DNA of 38,826 nucleotides from Candidatus Enterocloster excrementipullorum (GTDB lineage Bacteria; Bacillota; Clostridia; Lachnospirales; Lachnospiraceae), in NCBI GenBank assembly GCA_019119575.1, contig DWWT01000075.1, positions 1 through 38,826 of the forward strand, written 5' to 3'. Below, one piece after another: positions 8,252 to 15,542 of this stretch. Each line of letters begins with the position of its first letter. The stretch's first letter is position 1. Under the pieces are notes generated by a model. That model worked only from the letters and a program-made list of their open reading frames with translations, was not told the origin of the DNA and ran no database searches. The position numbers and the translations under genes were made by a program.

Positions 8252-9227
8252 GGAGAAGAGAGAGGCGGCTGGACGGCGGCCCACGGTGGATGTGATCATC
8301 CCTGTATATAAGCCGGACAAAAAATTTTCGCGGCTGCTCAAAATGCTCAGCCTTCAGACCTATCCCGTGGGAAAGATTATTGTGATGAACACGGAGAAGG
8401 CTTACTGGAAGGAGGAGGGATTTCAGGGAATCCCGGGGCTTGAGGTTCATCACCTGACGAAACAGGAGTTTGATCACGGCGCCACCCGCAACCGGGGGGC
8501 GAAGTACAGCCGGGCGGATATCATTGTATTTATGACGGACGACGCGGTTCCCGCAGACCGGGAGCTCATCGGCAATCTGGCCGCGGCATTTTCACAGAGA
8601 GGCCCTCAGGGAGAGTCGGTGATCATGGCATACGCCAGGCAGCTTCCCTGCGACGACTGCTCCCTGGCTGAGCAGTATACGAGAAGCTTCAACTACCCGG
8701 AACAGAGCTGCATCAAGACAAAGGCGGATCTGGGGCGGCTGGGAATCAAGACATTTTTCGCCTCCAATGTCTGCTGCGCGTACGACCGGGAGAAATTTTG
8801 GTTTCAGGGCGGGTTTATCAACCGGACAATTTTTAATGAGGACATGATTTTTGCCGGGAGAGCCGTTCTGGAGGATGACTATGCCATCGCCTACGCAGCC
8901 GACGCGCGGGTGATCCACTCCCACAATTATAACTGCAGCCAGCAGTTTAAGCGGTACTTTGACCTGGCAGTTTCCCAGACGGAGCACCCGGAGGTCTTTT
9001 CCGGCATCGCTTCGGAGAGCGAGGGAATCCGCCTGGTTAAAAAAACAGCGGCCTACCTGGTACGGCAGCGCAGACCCTGGCTGGTGCCGGGCATGATTCT
9101 TCAGAGCGGGTGCAAATATATGGGATACCGGGCGGGAAAATGCTGGCGCATCCTCCCGATGGGGCTGGTGATGAAGTGTACGATGAACCGGGAATACTGG
9201 AAGAAAGAGGGCGTGGATAAGAAATGA
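8241..9227 (+). CDS. Family 2 glycosyltransferase, rhamnosyltransferase-like
   Basis: This 328-residue GT2 enzyme begins with a charged leader and then VDVIIPVYKPDKKFSRLLKM. HxxxxxxEFDHGATRNRG and VFMTDDAVP are hallmarks of the rhamnosyltransferase subgroup, where the DDA/DD pair binds metal and nucleotide sugar. The acceptor region carries ANVCCAYDREKFW and NEDMIFAGRAVL, the usual ED catalytic-base segment. The C-terminal third is amphipathic and may touch the membrane. It overlaps both neighbours (11 and 4 bases), so it is strictly co-translated within the operon. A rhamnose donor fits with rmlC downstream, but rmlA, rmlB and rmlD are not in the window. Confidence 0.87.
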   Translation: MEDKEKREAAGRRPTVDVIIPVYKPDKKFSRLLKMLSLQTYPVGKIIVMNTEKAYWKEEGFQGIPGLEVHHLTKQEFDHGATRNRGAKYSRADIIVFMTDDAVPADRELIGNLAAAFSQRGPQGESVIMAYARQLPCDDCSLAEQYTRSFNYPEQSCIKTKADLGRLGIKTFFASNVCCAYDREKFWFQGGFINRTIFNEDMIFAGRAVLEDDYAIAYAADARVIHSHNYNCSQQFKRYFDLAVSQTEHPEVFSGIASESEGIRLVKKTAAYLVRQRRPWLVPGMILQSGCKYMGYRAGKCWRILPMGLVMKCTMNREYWKKEGVDKK

Positions 9228-9721
9228 TGCAGACGGGATTTCGGATCATACTGGTGATAGTATCCTTTATAACCGTGGCGTTCATGATGCGGAAAATCCG
9301 GCAGGCCAAGCTGCAGATTGAGGCTGCCATTTTCTGGGTGCTTCTGGCTGCGGTTCTCTTCGCATTCGCTGTTTTTCCGCCTCTGGCGGATTTCTGCGCC
9401 CAGGTGCTGGGCATCTACTCCACGCCCAATTTCCTGTTCCTGTCCATGATTTTCCTGCTCATGGTAAAGCTTTTCACCATGACCCTTCAGGTGTCTCAGA
9501 TGGAGAGCAAGCAGAAAGAGCTGGTGCAGAAAATGGCCCTGGACACCAAGGAGAGAGAAGAACTTCTGGCAAAGCTTGCCGCGCAGGAGGCGGAGCTTGC
9601 CCGCAGAGTGGATGCGCTTGCGGCGGGAAAAGGAGACGGAAATCCGGTGACGAAAGAGAATGGGGCGTCCGGGCAGCCTGCTGGCCCGGAGCCGGCTCAT
9701 GAAAGGCGGGGTGCGGAATGA
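9224..9721 (+). CDS. DUF2304-family membrane protein
   Basis: This 165-residue protein has three hydrophobic segments (about 5-22, 35-53 and 63-85) followed by a coiled-coil-like charged tail with repeated Lys-Glu heptads (MESKQKELVQKM to about 135) and a low-complexity end. The membrane part, with RQAKLQIEAAIFWVLLA and STPNFLFLSMIFLLMVK, is the DUF2304 pattern. DUF2304 genes are commonly found next to polyprenyl-phosphate glycosyltransferases, as here with the DPM1-like gene at 6239. Proposed roles such as a helper or flippase for lipid-linked sugars are unproven. It shares four bases with the genes on both sides. Confidence 0.83.
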   Translation: MMQTGFRIILVIVSFITVAFMMRKIRQAKLQIEAAIFWVLLAAVLFAFAVFPPLADFCAQVLGIYSTPNFLFLSMIFLLMVKLFTMTLQVSQMESKQKELVQKMALDTKEREELLAKLAAQEAELARRVDALAAGKGDGNPVTKENGASGQPAGPEPAHERRGAE

Positions 9722-11379
9722 GCAGAGGATGGGAAAGCGTAAAGAAGCAGCCGGGCATTTGGCAGACGGCCGGGATAACCGGCGCCGCGGCTCTTTTCGC
9801 CCTCTGGCATTTTCTGGATGTGAGAAATGGGGCGGCGGCCAGCGGCGATCTGTGGCTGCAAGGATCCTACGGCCTTCTTGCGGCATATGGGCTTTTGCTT
9901 GTCGCGGGGCTGGGATATCTGGTTCTGATCCGGGGACGGCTGTCCATAGAGCGTTTTTTTCTCTGCGCATTTCTGGGAACAGGGCTTATGTTTATGACGG
10001 TGCTGGCCCCCCTGTCGGCGCCGGACGAGGTGAGCCATTACATTACCGCCTATCAGCTTTCCAACCGCTTTCTGGGCGGGGTGTCCCGCATGGAGGACGG
10101 GAGAGTGCCCATACGGGCTCAGGACGCGTTTATCGAGGATCTGGAAGACGTGATGCGGGATGACGGCGGCGGCTGGAATACGGAAGATGACGCGGAGGAT
10201 CCCCCCAAGGCAAAGGTGCTGGGCCAGGAACTCACGGAGGAAACCTACCGGTTCATCCGGGAGAAAGGGCTGGCCGGCTCGGGCGAAGAGGGGGAAGCGG
10301 TGTCCTATCAGCTTCCGGTGCGGACCACCCCTCTGGCCTACCTTCCCCAGGCGCTGGGGATAACACTTGCCCGGCTTTTAGGGCTTGGCGGATTGGGGCT
10401 TCTCTATATGGGGCGTCTGTTTAATCTGCTGTTTCTCGCAGGCATGGGCTATCTGGCCATGCGGCGGATGCCCTTCGGAAAGGAAGTGCTCTTTGGGGTG
10501 TATATGCTCCCCATGACCCTTCATCTGGCAGCCTCCCTGTCTTACGATGTGATGATCATCGGATGCAGCGGGTATTTCGGGGCAGTCTGCCTGGATCTGG
10601 CCTATGAAAGAGAGCGCGTCAGGCCCCGGGATGTGGCTATCCTGGCTGCGGTTTTGGGGGTTATGGGCCCGTGCAAAATGGTGTACGGCGTGATCGCCGG
10701 ATACTGCCTGCTGGTTCCCGTGAAGAAGTTTGGAAGCTGGGGAAAATGGCTGGCAAGCGCCGTTCTGGTTCTGGGCGCTTTCGCGGCGGCCATGTTCCTG
10801 ATCAACCGGGGAACGGTGTCCATGTATGTGGACGCCACGGACAGCTATATGGCCTGGGCCGATGAGGAGGGCTATACCCTTACCTGGCTGCTGCATAATC
10901 CGCGGTTTGTTCTGAAGATGTGCTATAATACGCTGGCCTGGCAGGGAGAGGTGCTGTTTACCGGCATGATGGGCGGCGCGCTGGGCAATCTGGATCCGGT
11001 GCTCAATACCCCCTTTGCGGTGATTCTGGCCATGTCGGCGATCCTGTGTCTTCTGGCGTTTAAAAAGAACGGGGAAACAGGGGAAATGAAAACGGGACAC
11101 AGGATTTGGATCTGGTTTCTGAGCTTCATCTGCCTGGGAGCCCTGATGTTTTCCATGCTTTTGGGATGGACCCCTGTGTCCGCAACCAAGATCCAGGGCG
11201 TACAGGGCAGGTATCTTCTGCCGCTGCTGCCCATGCTGCTTTTGACAATGAAGAGCAGCCGGGTGGTGCGCACGGCGGGAAATGACCGGCTGCTCCTTTA
11301 TGGGCTGACGGCCATGGATGTATATGTCATTCTGCGGATATTTGCCGTGGTGTGCCTGCGCGTAAGTATTGCCAGCTAG
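9718..11379 (+). CDS. DUF2142-family polytopic membrane protein, probable GT-C-type transferase
   Basis: This 553-residue integral membrane protein has about eleven to thirteen helices. After two N-terminal helices comes LAPLSAPDEVSHYITAYQL, the acidic PDE(x)xH motif in the first extracytoplasmic loop that defines DUF2142 and resembles the catalytic loop of GT-C glycosyltransferases. A large polar loop (about 120-200, rich in Asp/Glu) follows. The rest alternates hydrophobic helices with short loops, including an ATKIQGVQGRYLLPLLP segment typical of the family's C-terminal end. It starts at an ATGA overlap with the DUF2304 gene. The likely job is to transfer a polyprenyl-phosphate-linked sugar to a glycan outside the membrane, which is inferred from fold and neighbours. 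Confidence 0.8.
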   Translation: MSRGWESVKKQPGIWQTAGITGAAALFALWHFLDVRNGAAASGDLWLQGSYGLLAAYGLLLVAGLGYLVLIRGRLSIERFFLCAFLGTGLMFMTVLAPLSAPDEVSHYITAYQLSNRFLGGVSRMEDGRVPIRAQDAFIEDLEDVMRDDGGGWNTEDDAEDPPKAKVLGQELTEETYRFIREKGLAGSGEEGEAVSYQLPVRTTPLAYLPQALGITLARLLGLGGLGLLYMGRLFNLLFLAGMGYLAMRRMPFGKEVLFGVYMLPMTLHLAASLSYDVMIIGCSGYFGAVCLDLAYERERVRPRDVAILAAVLGVMGPCKMVYGVIAGYCLLVPVKKFGSWGKWLASAVLVLGAFAAAMFLINRGTVSMYVDATDSYMAWADEEGYTLTWLLHNPRFVLKMCYNTLAWQGEVLFTGMMGGALGNLDPVLNTPFAVILAMSAILCLLAFKKNGETGEMKTGHRIWIWFLSFICLGALMFSMLLGWTPVSATKIQGVQGRYLLPLLPMLLLTMKSSRVVRTAGNDRLLLYGLTAMDVYVILRIFAVVCLRVSIAS

Positions 11380-11484
11380 GAAAATACGTGGTAGAATTGC
11401 CAGATGGCGCAGAACGCGGATTGGCAGCCGTTTACGCTGTCCGGAATTGCTGCGGATATTTTTGAGAAAGGAAGCGGATTGAAA

Positions 11485-12039
11485 ATGGGAAAGATAAAGG
11501 TTACCCCCTGTGATATCAAGGGGCTGTATGTGATTGAACCCACTGTCTTTAAGGATGAGCGGGGCTATTTTGTGGAGACCTACAATCAGAATGATTTCAA
11601 AGAGGCGGGGCTTGACATGGTATTTGTCCAGGACAACCAGTCCATGTCCGTGAAAGGTGTGCTCCGGGGACTTCACTACCAGAAGCAGTATCCCCAGGGA
11701 AAGCTTGTGCGGGTGCTGCGGGGAGAGGTTTTCGATGTGGCTGTGGATCTGCGGTCTGACTCCGAGACCTATGGAAAATGGTTCGGCGTGCGCCTCTCAG
11801 CGGAAAATAAAAAGCAGTTTTACATTCCGGAGGGCTTTGCCCACGGATTTTTAGTGCTGTCCGATGAGGCAGAGTTTGCATACAAGTGTACGGACTTTTA
11901 TCATCCGGGAGATGAGGGAGGCCTTCTGTGGAGCGATCCCGAGATCGGCATTGACTGGCCGATCGAAGAGGGGATGGAGCTCATCATTTCCGAGAAGGAT
12001 AAGAAATGGGGCGGATTCCAGGAGACGTTTAAGTTCTAG
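11485..12039 (+). CDS. rmlC: dTDP-4-dehydrorhamnose 3,5-epimerase-like cupin (RmlC)
   Basis: This 184-residue cupin has the family length and motifs: TVFKDERGYFVETYN, QDNQSMSVKGVLRGLHYQ with the catalytic His, GKLVRVLRGEVFDVAVDLR, YIPEGFAHGFLVLSDEAEFAYKCT, and a final DPEIGIDWP. The ATG at 11485 has an AAAGGAAG site; an in-frame ATG at 11404 gives an odd 27-residue extension and is rejected. It would epimerise C3 and C5 of dTDP-4-keto-6-deoxyglucose on the way to dTDP-L-rhamnose. No rmlA, rmlB or rmlD is present here, so either they lie elsewhere or this cupin serves another 4-keto sugar, for example the CDP-linked one made by RfbF/G/H. The ABC permease gene follows after 17 bases. Confidence 0.9.
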   Translation: MGKIKVTPCDIKGLYVIEPTVFKDERGYFVETYNQNDFKEAGLDMVFVQDNQSMSVKGVLRGLHYQKQYPQGKLVRVLRGEVFDVAVDLRSDSETYGKWFGVRLSAENKKQFYIPEGFAHGFLVLSDEAEFAYKCTDFYHPGDEGGLLWSDPEIGIDWPIEEGMELIISEKDKKWGGFQETFKF

Positions 12040-12056
12040 AAAGGAAAGCAAGAGCC

Positions 12057-12872
12057 ATGAATTATGTGGTCACACTGGGAAAAGAGATTTTCAGAAAAAG
12101 AAAGCTCATACTGGATCTGGGCAAGGCGGATTTCCGCAAACGTTTTGTGGGATCCTATTTTGGCGTGGTCTGGATGTTTATACAGCCTGTGGTCACGGTG
12201 GCAATTTACGCCTTTGTTTTTGGGGAGAGCGGTTTTCGCTCTGCCCCGCCGGTTCCGGGAGCCTCCTATGTGGTCTGGCTGGTTCCGGGCATTGTGCCCT
12301 GGTTTTTTTACAGTGAGGCGCTGAATGCGGTCACAAACTGTCTCCAGGAATACAATTACCTGGTGAAAAAGGTGGTTTTCCAGGTGGAGGTCCTGCCTCT
12401 CATCAAGCTGATTTCTTGCCTGATGGTTCACGCGTTTTTTGTGCTGATTATGCTGGGGCTGTATTTGGTCTCGGGGATGGAGATCCGTCCTACCTGGATA
12501 CAGATTCTCTATTACAGTTTTGCGGCTTCCATGCTGGCTCTGGGCATTGGATTTTTTACCAGCTCGGTAAATGTATTTTTTAAAGATATGGCGCAGATTG
12601 TGGCGATCTGCCTCCAGTTCGGCATCTGGATGACTCCCATCATGTACGATGAGTCTATGTTTACGGGACGGGCGCCGTGGATCGGCATCTTTTTTAAGCT
12701 GAATCCCTTTTACTATATTGTGGCCGGATACCGGGACAGTATGCTCACGGGCCATTGGTTCTGGGAGCGTCCCACGCTGACCCTGTATTTCTGGGCATTT
12801 ACGCTGATTGTCCTGGCTGTGGGGCTGGGAATGTTTAAGCGGCTTCGTCCCCATTTTTCCGACGTGCTGTAG
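12057..12872 (+). CDS. wzm: Polysaccharide ABC transporter permease (Wzm/TagG type)
   Basis: This 271-residue ABC-2-type membrane subunit has six hydrophobic segments. The N-terminal amphipathic stretch LGKADFRKRFVGSYFGVVWMFIQP and the C-terminal WMTPIMYDESM with LNPFYYIVAGYRD are diagnostic of exporters for O-antigens and teichoic acids. An AGGAAAG site precedes the ATG. It needs an ATPase partner. None is adjacent, and the only fitting one in the window is the Wzt-type gene at 22807, about 9.9 kb further on. It is the last glycan gene before a run of unrelated genes. Confidence 0.9.
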   Translation: MNYVVTLGKEIFRKRKLILDLGKADFRKRFVGSYFGVVWMFIQPVVTVAIYAFVFGESGFRSAPPVPGASYVVWLVPGIVPWFFYSEALNAVTNCLQEYNYLVKKVVFQVEVLPLIKLISCLMVHAFFVLIMLGLYLVSGMEIRPTWIQILYYSFAASMLALGIGFFTSSVNVFFKDMAQIVAICLQFGIWMTPIMYDESMFTGRAPWIGIFFKLNPFYYIVAGYRDSMLTGHWFWERPTLTLYFWAFTLIVLAVGLGMFKRLRPHFSDVL

Positions 12873-12882
12873 GCGGGGGCGT

Positions 12883-13482
12883 ATGATTCGGAACGTGGAG
12901 ATCGGATGGCGGCAGGGCGAGACGGAAGGCGCCATACGGGTGGAAGTGGTCTATTCCCGGCGGCGCACGCTGGGGCTTGAGGTGCGGGCCGACGGCCGGG
13001 TGATCCTCCGAGCGCCCAAGGGGCTTTCCAATCAGGCTGTGATGGATTTCGTGAAGGAGCGGCAGGCATGGATTGTGCAAAAGTGGTTTGAGACGGAGCG
13101 CATCCGCCGCCAAAAGGCGGAGCGTCCGCTCAGGGATTATGAGCAGAATCCGGCCCTGGAGGCCCAGTACCGGAAAGAGGCCAGAAGGCGGATCACCGAG
13201 CGGGCCGCCTATTTTGCGGAGAAAATGGGCGTGGATTATGGGCGCATTGCCATCAAAGCGGCAAAGACCCGCTGGGGAAGCTGCAGCGCCCGGGGAAATC
13301 TGAATTTTCACTGGAAACTCATCCTGATGCCTCCGGCTATTCTGGATTATGTGGTTGTCCATGAGCTGGCCCACCGGATAGAGATGAACCATTCGCCCAG
13401 GTTTTGGGCTCAGGTGGAGCGGATCCTGCCGGACTATCGGGAACGGCGGCGGTGGCTTAAGGAAAATGGGGGACTTATTTGA
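12883..13482 (+). CDS. YgjP/SprT-like zinc metallopeptidase
   Basis: This 199-residue protein of the YgjP (DUF45) family has an N-terminal beta-rich part (VEVVYSRRRTLGLEVRADGRVILRAP), the linking motif KTRWGSCSARGNLNFHWKLI, then the zinc site VVHELAHRIEMNHSPRFW with HELAH and the downstream NHSPxFW histidine. The start at 12883 lies 10 bases after the permease stop; a frame running back into the permease gene is only an extension. The family is found widely in bacteria, often next to unrelated genes, and its substrate is not established. Its placement after the permease suggests co-transcription rather than a shared function. Confidence 0.87.
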   Translation: MIRNVEIGWRQGETEGAIRVEVVYSRRRTLGLEVRADGRVILRAPKGLSNQAVMDFVKERQAWIVQKWFETERIRRQKAERPLRDYEQNPALEAQYRKEARRRITERAAYFAEKMGVDYGRIAIKAAKTRWGSCSARGNLNFHWKLILMPPAILDYVVVHELAHRIEMNHSPRFWAQVERILPDYRERRRWLKENGGLI

Positions 13483-13541
13483 GAGAAGTCAGGTGCGGCG
13501 GGCGCGGTGAGAGACGGCGCCGGCCCGCATGATATGAAAAG

Positions 13542-13591
13542 GCCCTGTGCAGTTGGGAGACTTTCCGATGGAAAATCATTCTGCACAGGGC
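13542..13591 (-). terminator. Terminator after trxA
   Basis: An 11-bp perfect stem joins 13542-13552 (GCCCTGTGCAG) and 13581-13591 (CTGCACAGGGC), and the loop can fold further (GGGAGACTTTCC region). On the minus strand the stem is followed by CTTTTC. It lies between the convergent YgjP gene and trxA, so it should end the trxA transcript and may stop plus-strand read-through. The T run is short, which lowers confidence. Confidence 0.6.
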
Positions 13592-13630
13592 TCTGTCTTA
13601 CATACCCGCTGTCTGAACGGTTATCCCGCC

Positions 13631-13945
13631 TTATGCTTTTGCCAGATTGGCTTCCAGCTCTGCCGGGGAAATCAGGCCGATGCTCTTTGAAACCACCTGG
13701 CCCCGCCGCATATAGAGCAGGGTGGGAACGCTCATGATCTGAAAACGGGAGGCCAGATCAGGCTCCTCATCGATATCCACCTTATAAAAATGTATCTCGG
13801 GATGCTTCCCGGCTGCCTGCTCCACCGCAGGAGCCAGCATCTTGCAGGGGCCGCACCAGGTTGCGAAGAAATCAACTACAACAAGATCATCACCGGCGTT
13901 TACTGCCTGGTCGAAATCATTCTTTGTCAAATGTGTAAGTGCCAT
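13631..13945 (-). CDS. trxA: Thioredoxin
   Basis: A 104-residue classical thioredoxin: the fold runs from MALTHLTKNDF through VVVDFFATWCGPCKMLAP with the redox WCGPC site, to the cis-proline loop MSVPTLLYMRRGQ. It reduces protein disulfides in the cytoplasm together with a thioredoxin reductase that is not in this window. The ATG at 13945 is used because AGGAGG lies 10 bases upstream; a TTG two codons earlier is in frame but nearer than usual to the site. It is a single-gene unit with its own promoter (14029-14057) and terminator. Confidence 0.96.
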   Translation of the reverse strand: MALTHLTKNDFDQAVNAGDDLVVVDFFATWCGPCKMLAPAVEQAAGKHPEIHFYKVDIDEEPDLASRFQIMSVPTLLYMRRGQVVSKSIGLISPAELEANLAKA

Positions 13946-13980
13946 AATCAATTATCCTCCTGAACGTTATCGTTGTCTAT

Positions 13981-14006
13981 AGCATACCACAGAAGTATGC
14001 TTTTTT
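13981..14006 (+). terminator. Hairpin plus T run in the trxA leader region
   Basis: A 7-bp stem, 13981-13987 (AGCATAC) with 13995-14001 (GTATGCT), is followed on the plus strand by six T residues. It looks like a weak intrinsic terminator for antisense transcripts, or like an operator palindrome in the trxA 5' untranslated region (minus strand, where no T run follows). Confidence 0.35.
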
Positions 14007-14028
14007 ATGTGATAAAAGTCACGAAATT

Positions 14029-14057
14029 ATTATAGATAAATTTAATAAAAAACGCAA
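14029..14057 (-). promoter_or_regulatory. trxA promoter
   Basis: On the minus strand, TTGCGT (14057-14052), a 17-base spacer and a perfect TATAAT (14034-14029) form a sigma-A-type promoter pointing to trxA. The leader is about 75-80 bases long and contains the 7-bp hairpin at 13981-14001. Confidence 0.65.
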
Positions 14058-14132
14058 TACATATAAGCTTATCTAATTGTGGCCGTTCAGAGCGGCGAGC
14101 GGCACACTGAGTCATAGGAGAGGACGAAACAT

Positions 14133-15008
14133 ATGAAGCAAAATGCTGCGGCCGGCCATCTGGCGGCTCTTTTTACGATTCTGATCTGGGGAACCACATT
14201 CATTTCTACGAAGGTTCTTCTGGAGGATTTTGCGCCTGTGGAGATTCTGTTTTTCCGGTTCGTCATAGGATATCTGGCACTGCTGGCCGCAGACCGCCGT
14301 CCCATAAAGGGGGCCGGAAGACGCAGGGAGCTCACATTCGTGGGAGCGGGGCTGTGCGGTATCTGTCTGTATTATCTGATGGAAAATATTGCCCTGACCT
14401 ATACCATGGCCTCCAACGTGAGCGTGATCGTGGCCACTGCTCCTTTTTTTACGGCGTTTCTTTTCTGGCTGTTTATGCGGTCCGAGGAAAAGCCGGGGGC
14501 GGGGTTTGTCCTGGGCTTTCTGGCAGCTATGGCCGGAATCGGGCTGATCAGCTTCAACGGCGCGCAGATGAAGCTGAATCCCCTGGGAGACGTGCTGGCC
14601 CTGGGCGCCGCGGTGGTGTGGGGGTGCTATTCCGTGCTGTCAAAGAAGATGGGAGGCTTCGGCTATCCCCTTATTGCCTCCACTCGGCATGCATTTTTTT
14701 ATGGAATCCTCTTTATGATTCCTGCTCTTTTCCTTTTTGGATTCCGGCTGGATCTGTCCCGGTTTGCGGATCCGCTAAACCTGTTTAATATGGTTTACCT
14801 GGGAATCGGGGCATCCGCCGCCTGCTTTGTTTCCTGGAACTATGCCATGCATTCCCTGGGAGCGGTGCGGGCCAGCGTGTATATCTATCTGGTTCCTGTA
14901 ATCACGGTTGTATTTTCCGCACTGATCCTGGGGGAGCCGGTGACGGTTCTGTCCCTTCTGGGAATGGGGCTTACGCTGGCGGGGCTGGTGCTGTCGCAGA
15001 AGAAGTGA
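14133..15008 (+). CDS. EamA/DMT-family transporter
   Basis: This 291-residue inner-membrane protein has ten predicted helices formed by two EamA repeats. The first repeat contains LIWGTTFISTKVLLEDFAPVEILFFRFVIGYL and the second GAAVVWGCYSVLSKKMG; the C-terminus ends in LILGEPVTVLSLLGMGLTLAGLVLSQKK. These are the standard drug/metabolite-transporter signatures. The substrate is unknown; such proteins export amino acids, metabolites or small toxic compounds. An AGGAGAGGA site lies upstream of the ATG. It is divergent from trxA. A perfect 13-bp hairpin begins about 50 bases after its stop. Confidence 0.9.
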   Translation: MKQNAAAGHLAALFTILIWGTTFISTKVLLEDFAPVEILFFRFVIGYLALLAADRRPIKGAGRRRELTFVGAGLCGICLYYLMENIALTYTMASNVSVIVATAPFFTAFLFWLFMRSEEKPGAGFVLGFLAAMAGIGLISFNGAQMKLNPLGDVLALGAAVVWGCYSVLSKKMGGFGYPLIASTRHAFFYGILFMIPALFLFGFRLDLSRFADPLNLFNMVYLGIGASAACFVSWNYAMHSLGAVRASVYIYLVPVITVVFSALILGEPVTVLSLLGMGLTLAGLVLSQKK

Positions 15009-15059
15009 CGGGAAACGGATTTCCAGCAATTGACAGCCTATGGCTTTCATAGTAAGATA

Positions 15060-15093
15060 GTACCATCAGTGTTTCTTTGTACACTGATGGTAC
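15060..15093 (+). promoter_or_regulatory. 13-bp perfect inverted repeat, leader of the hydG unit or end of the EamA unit
   Basis: The arms at 15060-15072 (GTACCATCAGTGT) and 15081-15093 (ACACTGATGGTAC) pair perfectly around an 8-base loop. No T run follows, so it is not a normal terminator. It may be a transcription-factor operator or the first stem of the leader RNA before the hydG operon. Confidence 0.5.
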
Positions 15094-15125
15094 CAGCGAC
15101 TGATCCGAAGAGACAGGCTCTGAAG

Positions 15126-15190
15126 GAAAAGACGGCACAACAGGATGAACTGCGGGATATACCTGGCACGTCTTTTCGGCGTGCCTTTTT
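15126..15190 (+). promoter_or_regulatory. Candidate attenuator: terminator with competing antiterminator pairing
   Basis: A terminator-like hairpin pairs GGCACG (15165-15170) with CGTGCC (15180-15185), followed by five T residues (15186-15190). It lies 27 bases before the GTG of the regulator gene. An upstream segment GAAAAGACG (15126-15134) can pair for 9 bp with CGTCTTTTC (15169-15177), which uses two stem bases and the loop of the terminator, so both folds cannot form together. This arrangement suggests transcription attenuation of the regulator-hydG operon. The sensed signal is unknown, and I do not recognise a known riboswitch class. Confidence 0.42.
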
Positions 15191-15216
15191 GTCATTACTT
15201 TGAGGGAGTGAGAAGC

Positions 15217-15471
15217 GTGGACACAAGGATAGCAGTGATAGGGATTATCGTGGAGGACAGAACTTCGGTGGACGGGGTGAACGCCCTTCTCCATCAGTAT
15301 GGGAAGTACATCATCGGGAGAATGGGACTGCCCTATGAGAAGAAAAATGTCAATATCATCAGCATTGTGATCGATGCGCCTCAGGATGCGATCAATGCGC
15401 TGTCCGGAAAGCTGGGGCGGCTGCCGGGAGTCTCGGCAAAAGCATTGTATTCGAAAGCAGGCGGCGTGTAA
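15217..15471 (+). CDS. TM1266-type iron-only hydrogenase system regulator
   Basis: This 84-residue protein folds like a small ferredoxin-like ACT/NikR-C domain: DTRIAVIGIIVEDR, then VNALLHQYGKYIIGRMGLPY, NVNIISIVIDAPQDAINALSGKLGRLPGVSAKALYSK. This pattern and size match the small regulators that accompany [FeFe]-hydrogenase maturation genes. The GTG at 15217 gives the family length and has GAGGGAGTGAGAAGC upstream; an ATG at 15145 would start before the terminator-like hairpin and is unlikely. The gene lies 71 bases before hydG, which strongly supports the assignment. It has no separate DNA-binding domain, and how it regulates is not known. Confidence 0.85.
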   Translation: MDTRIAVIGIIVEDRTSVDGVNALLHQYGKYIIGRMGLPYEKKNVNIISIVIDAPQDAINALSGKLGRLPGVSAKALYSKAGGV

Positions 15472-15542
15472 GCGCCGCATGTAAATATCTAATGGGAAAG
15501 CGCCCGGCCCGGGCCCTAACCCGAAGAAAAGGAGAGAGAAAA

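Noticed and set aside
10378..11676. 432-residue minus-strand frame opposite the DUF2142 gene
   Set aside because: His/Pro/Gln-rich shadow typical of the complement of a GC-rich membrane-protein gene; it runs past the end of that gene into rmlC, and no domain is visible.
12036..12935. 299-residue minus-strand frame opposite the Wzm-type permease gene
   Set aside because: The plus strand has clear ABC-2 permease motifs; the minus frame is basic, His-rich and without motif.
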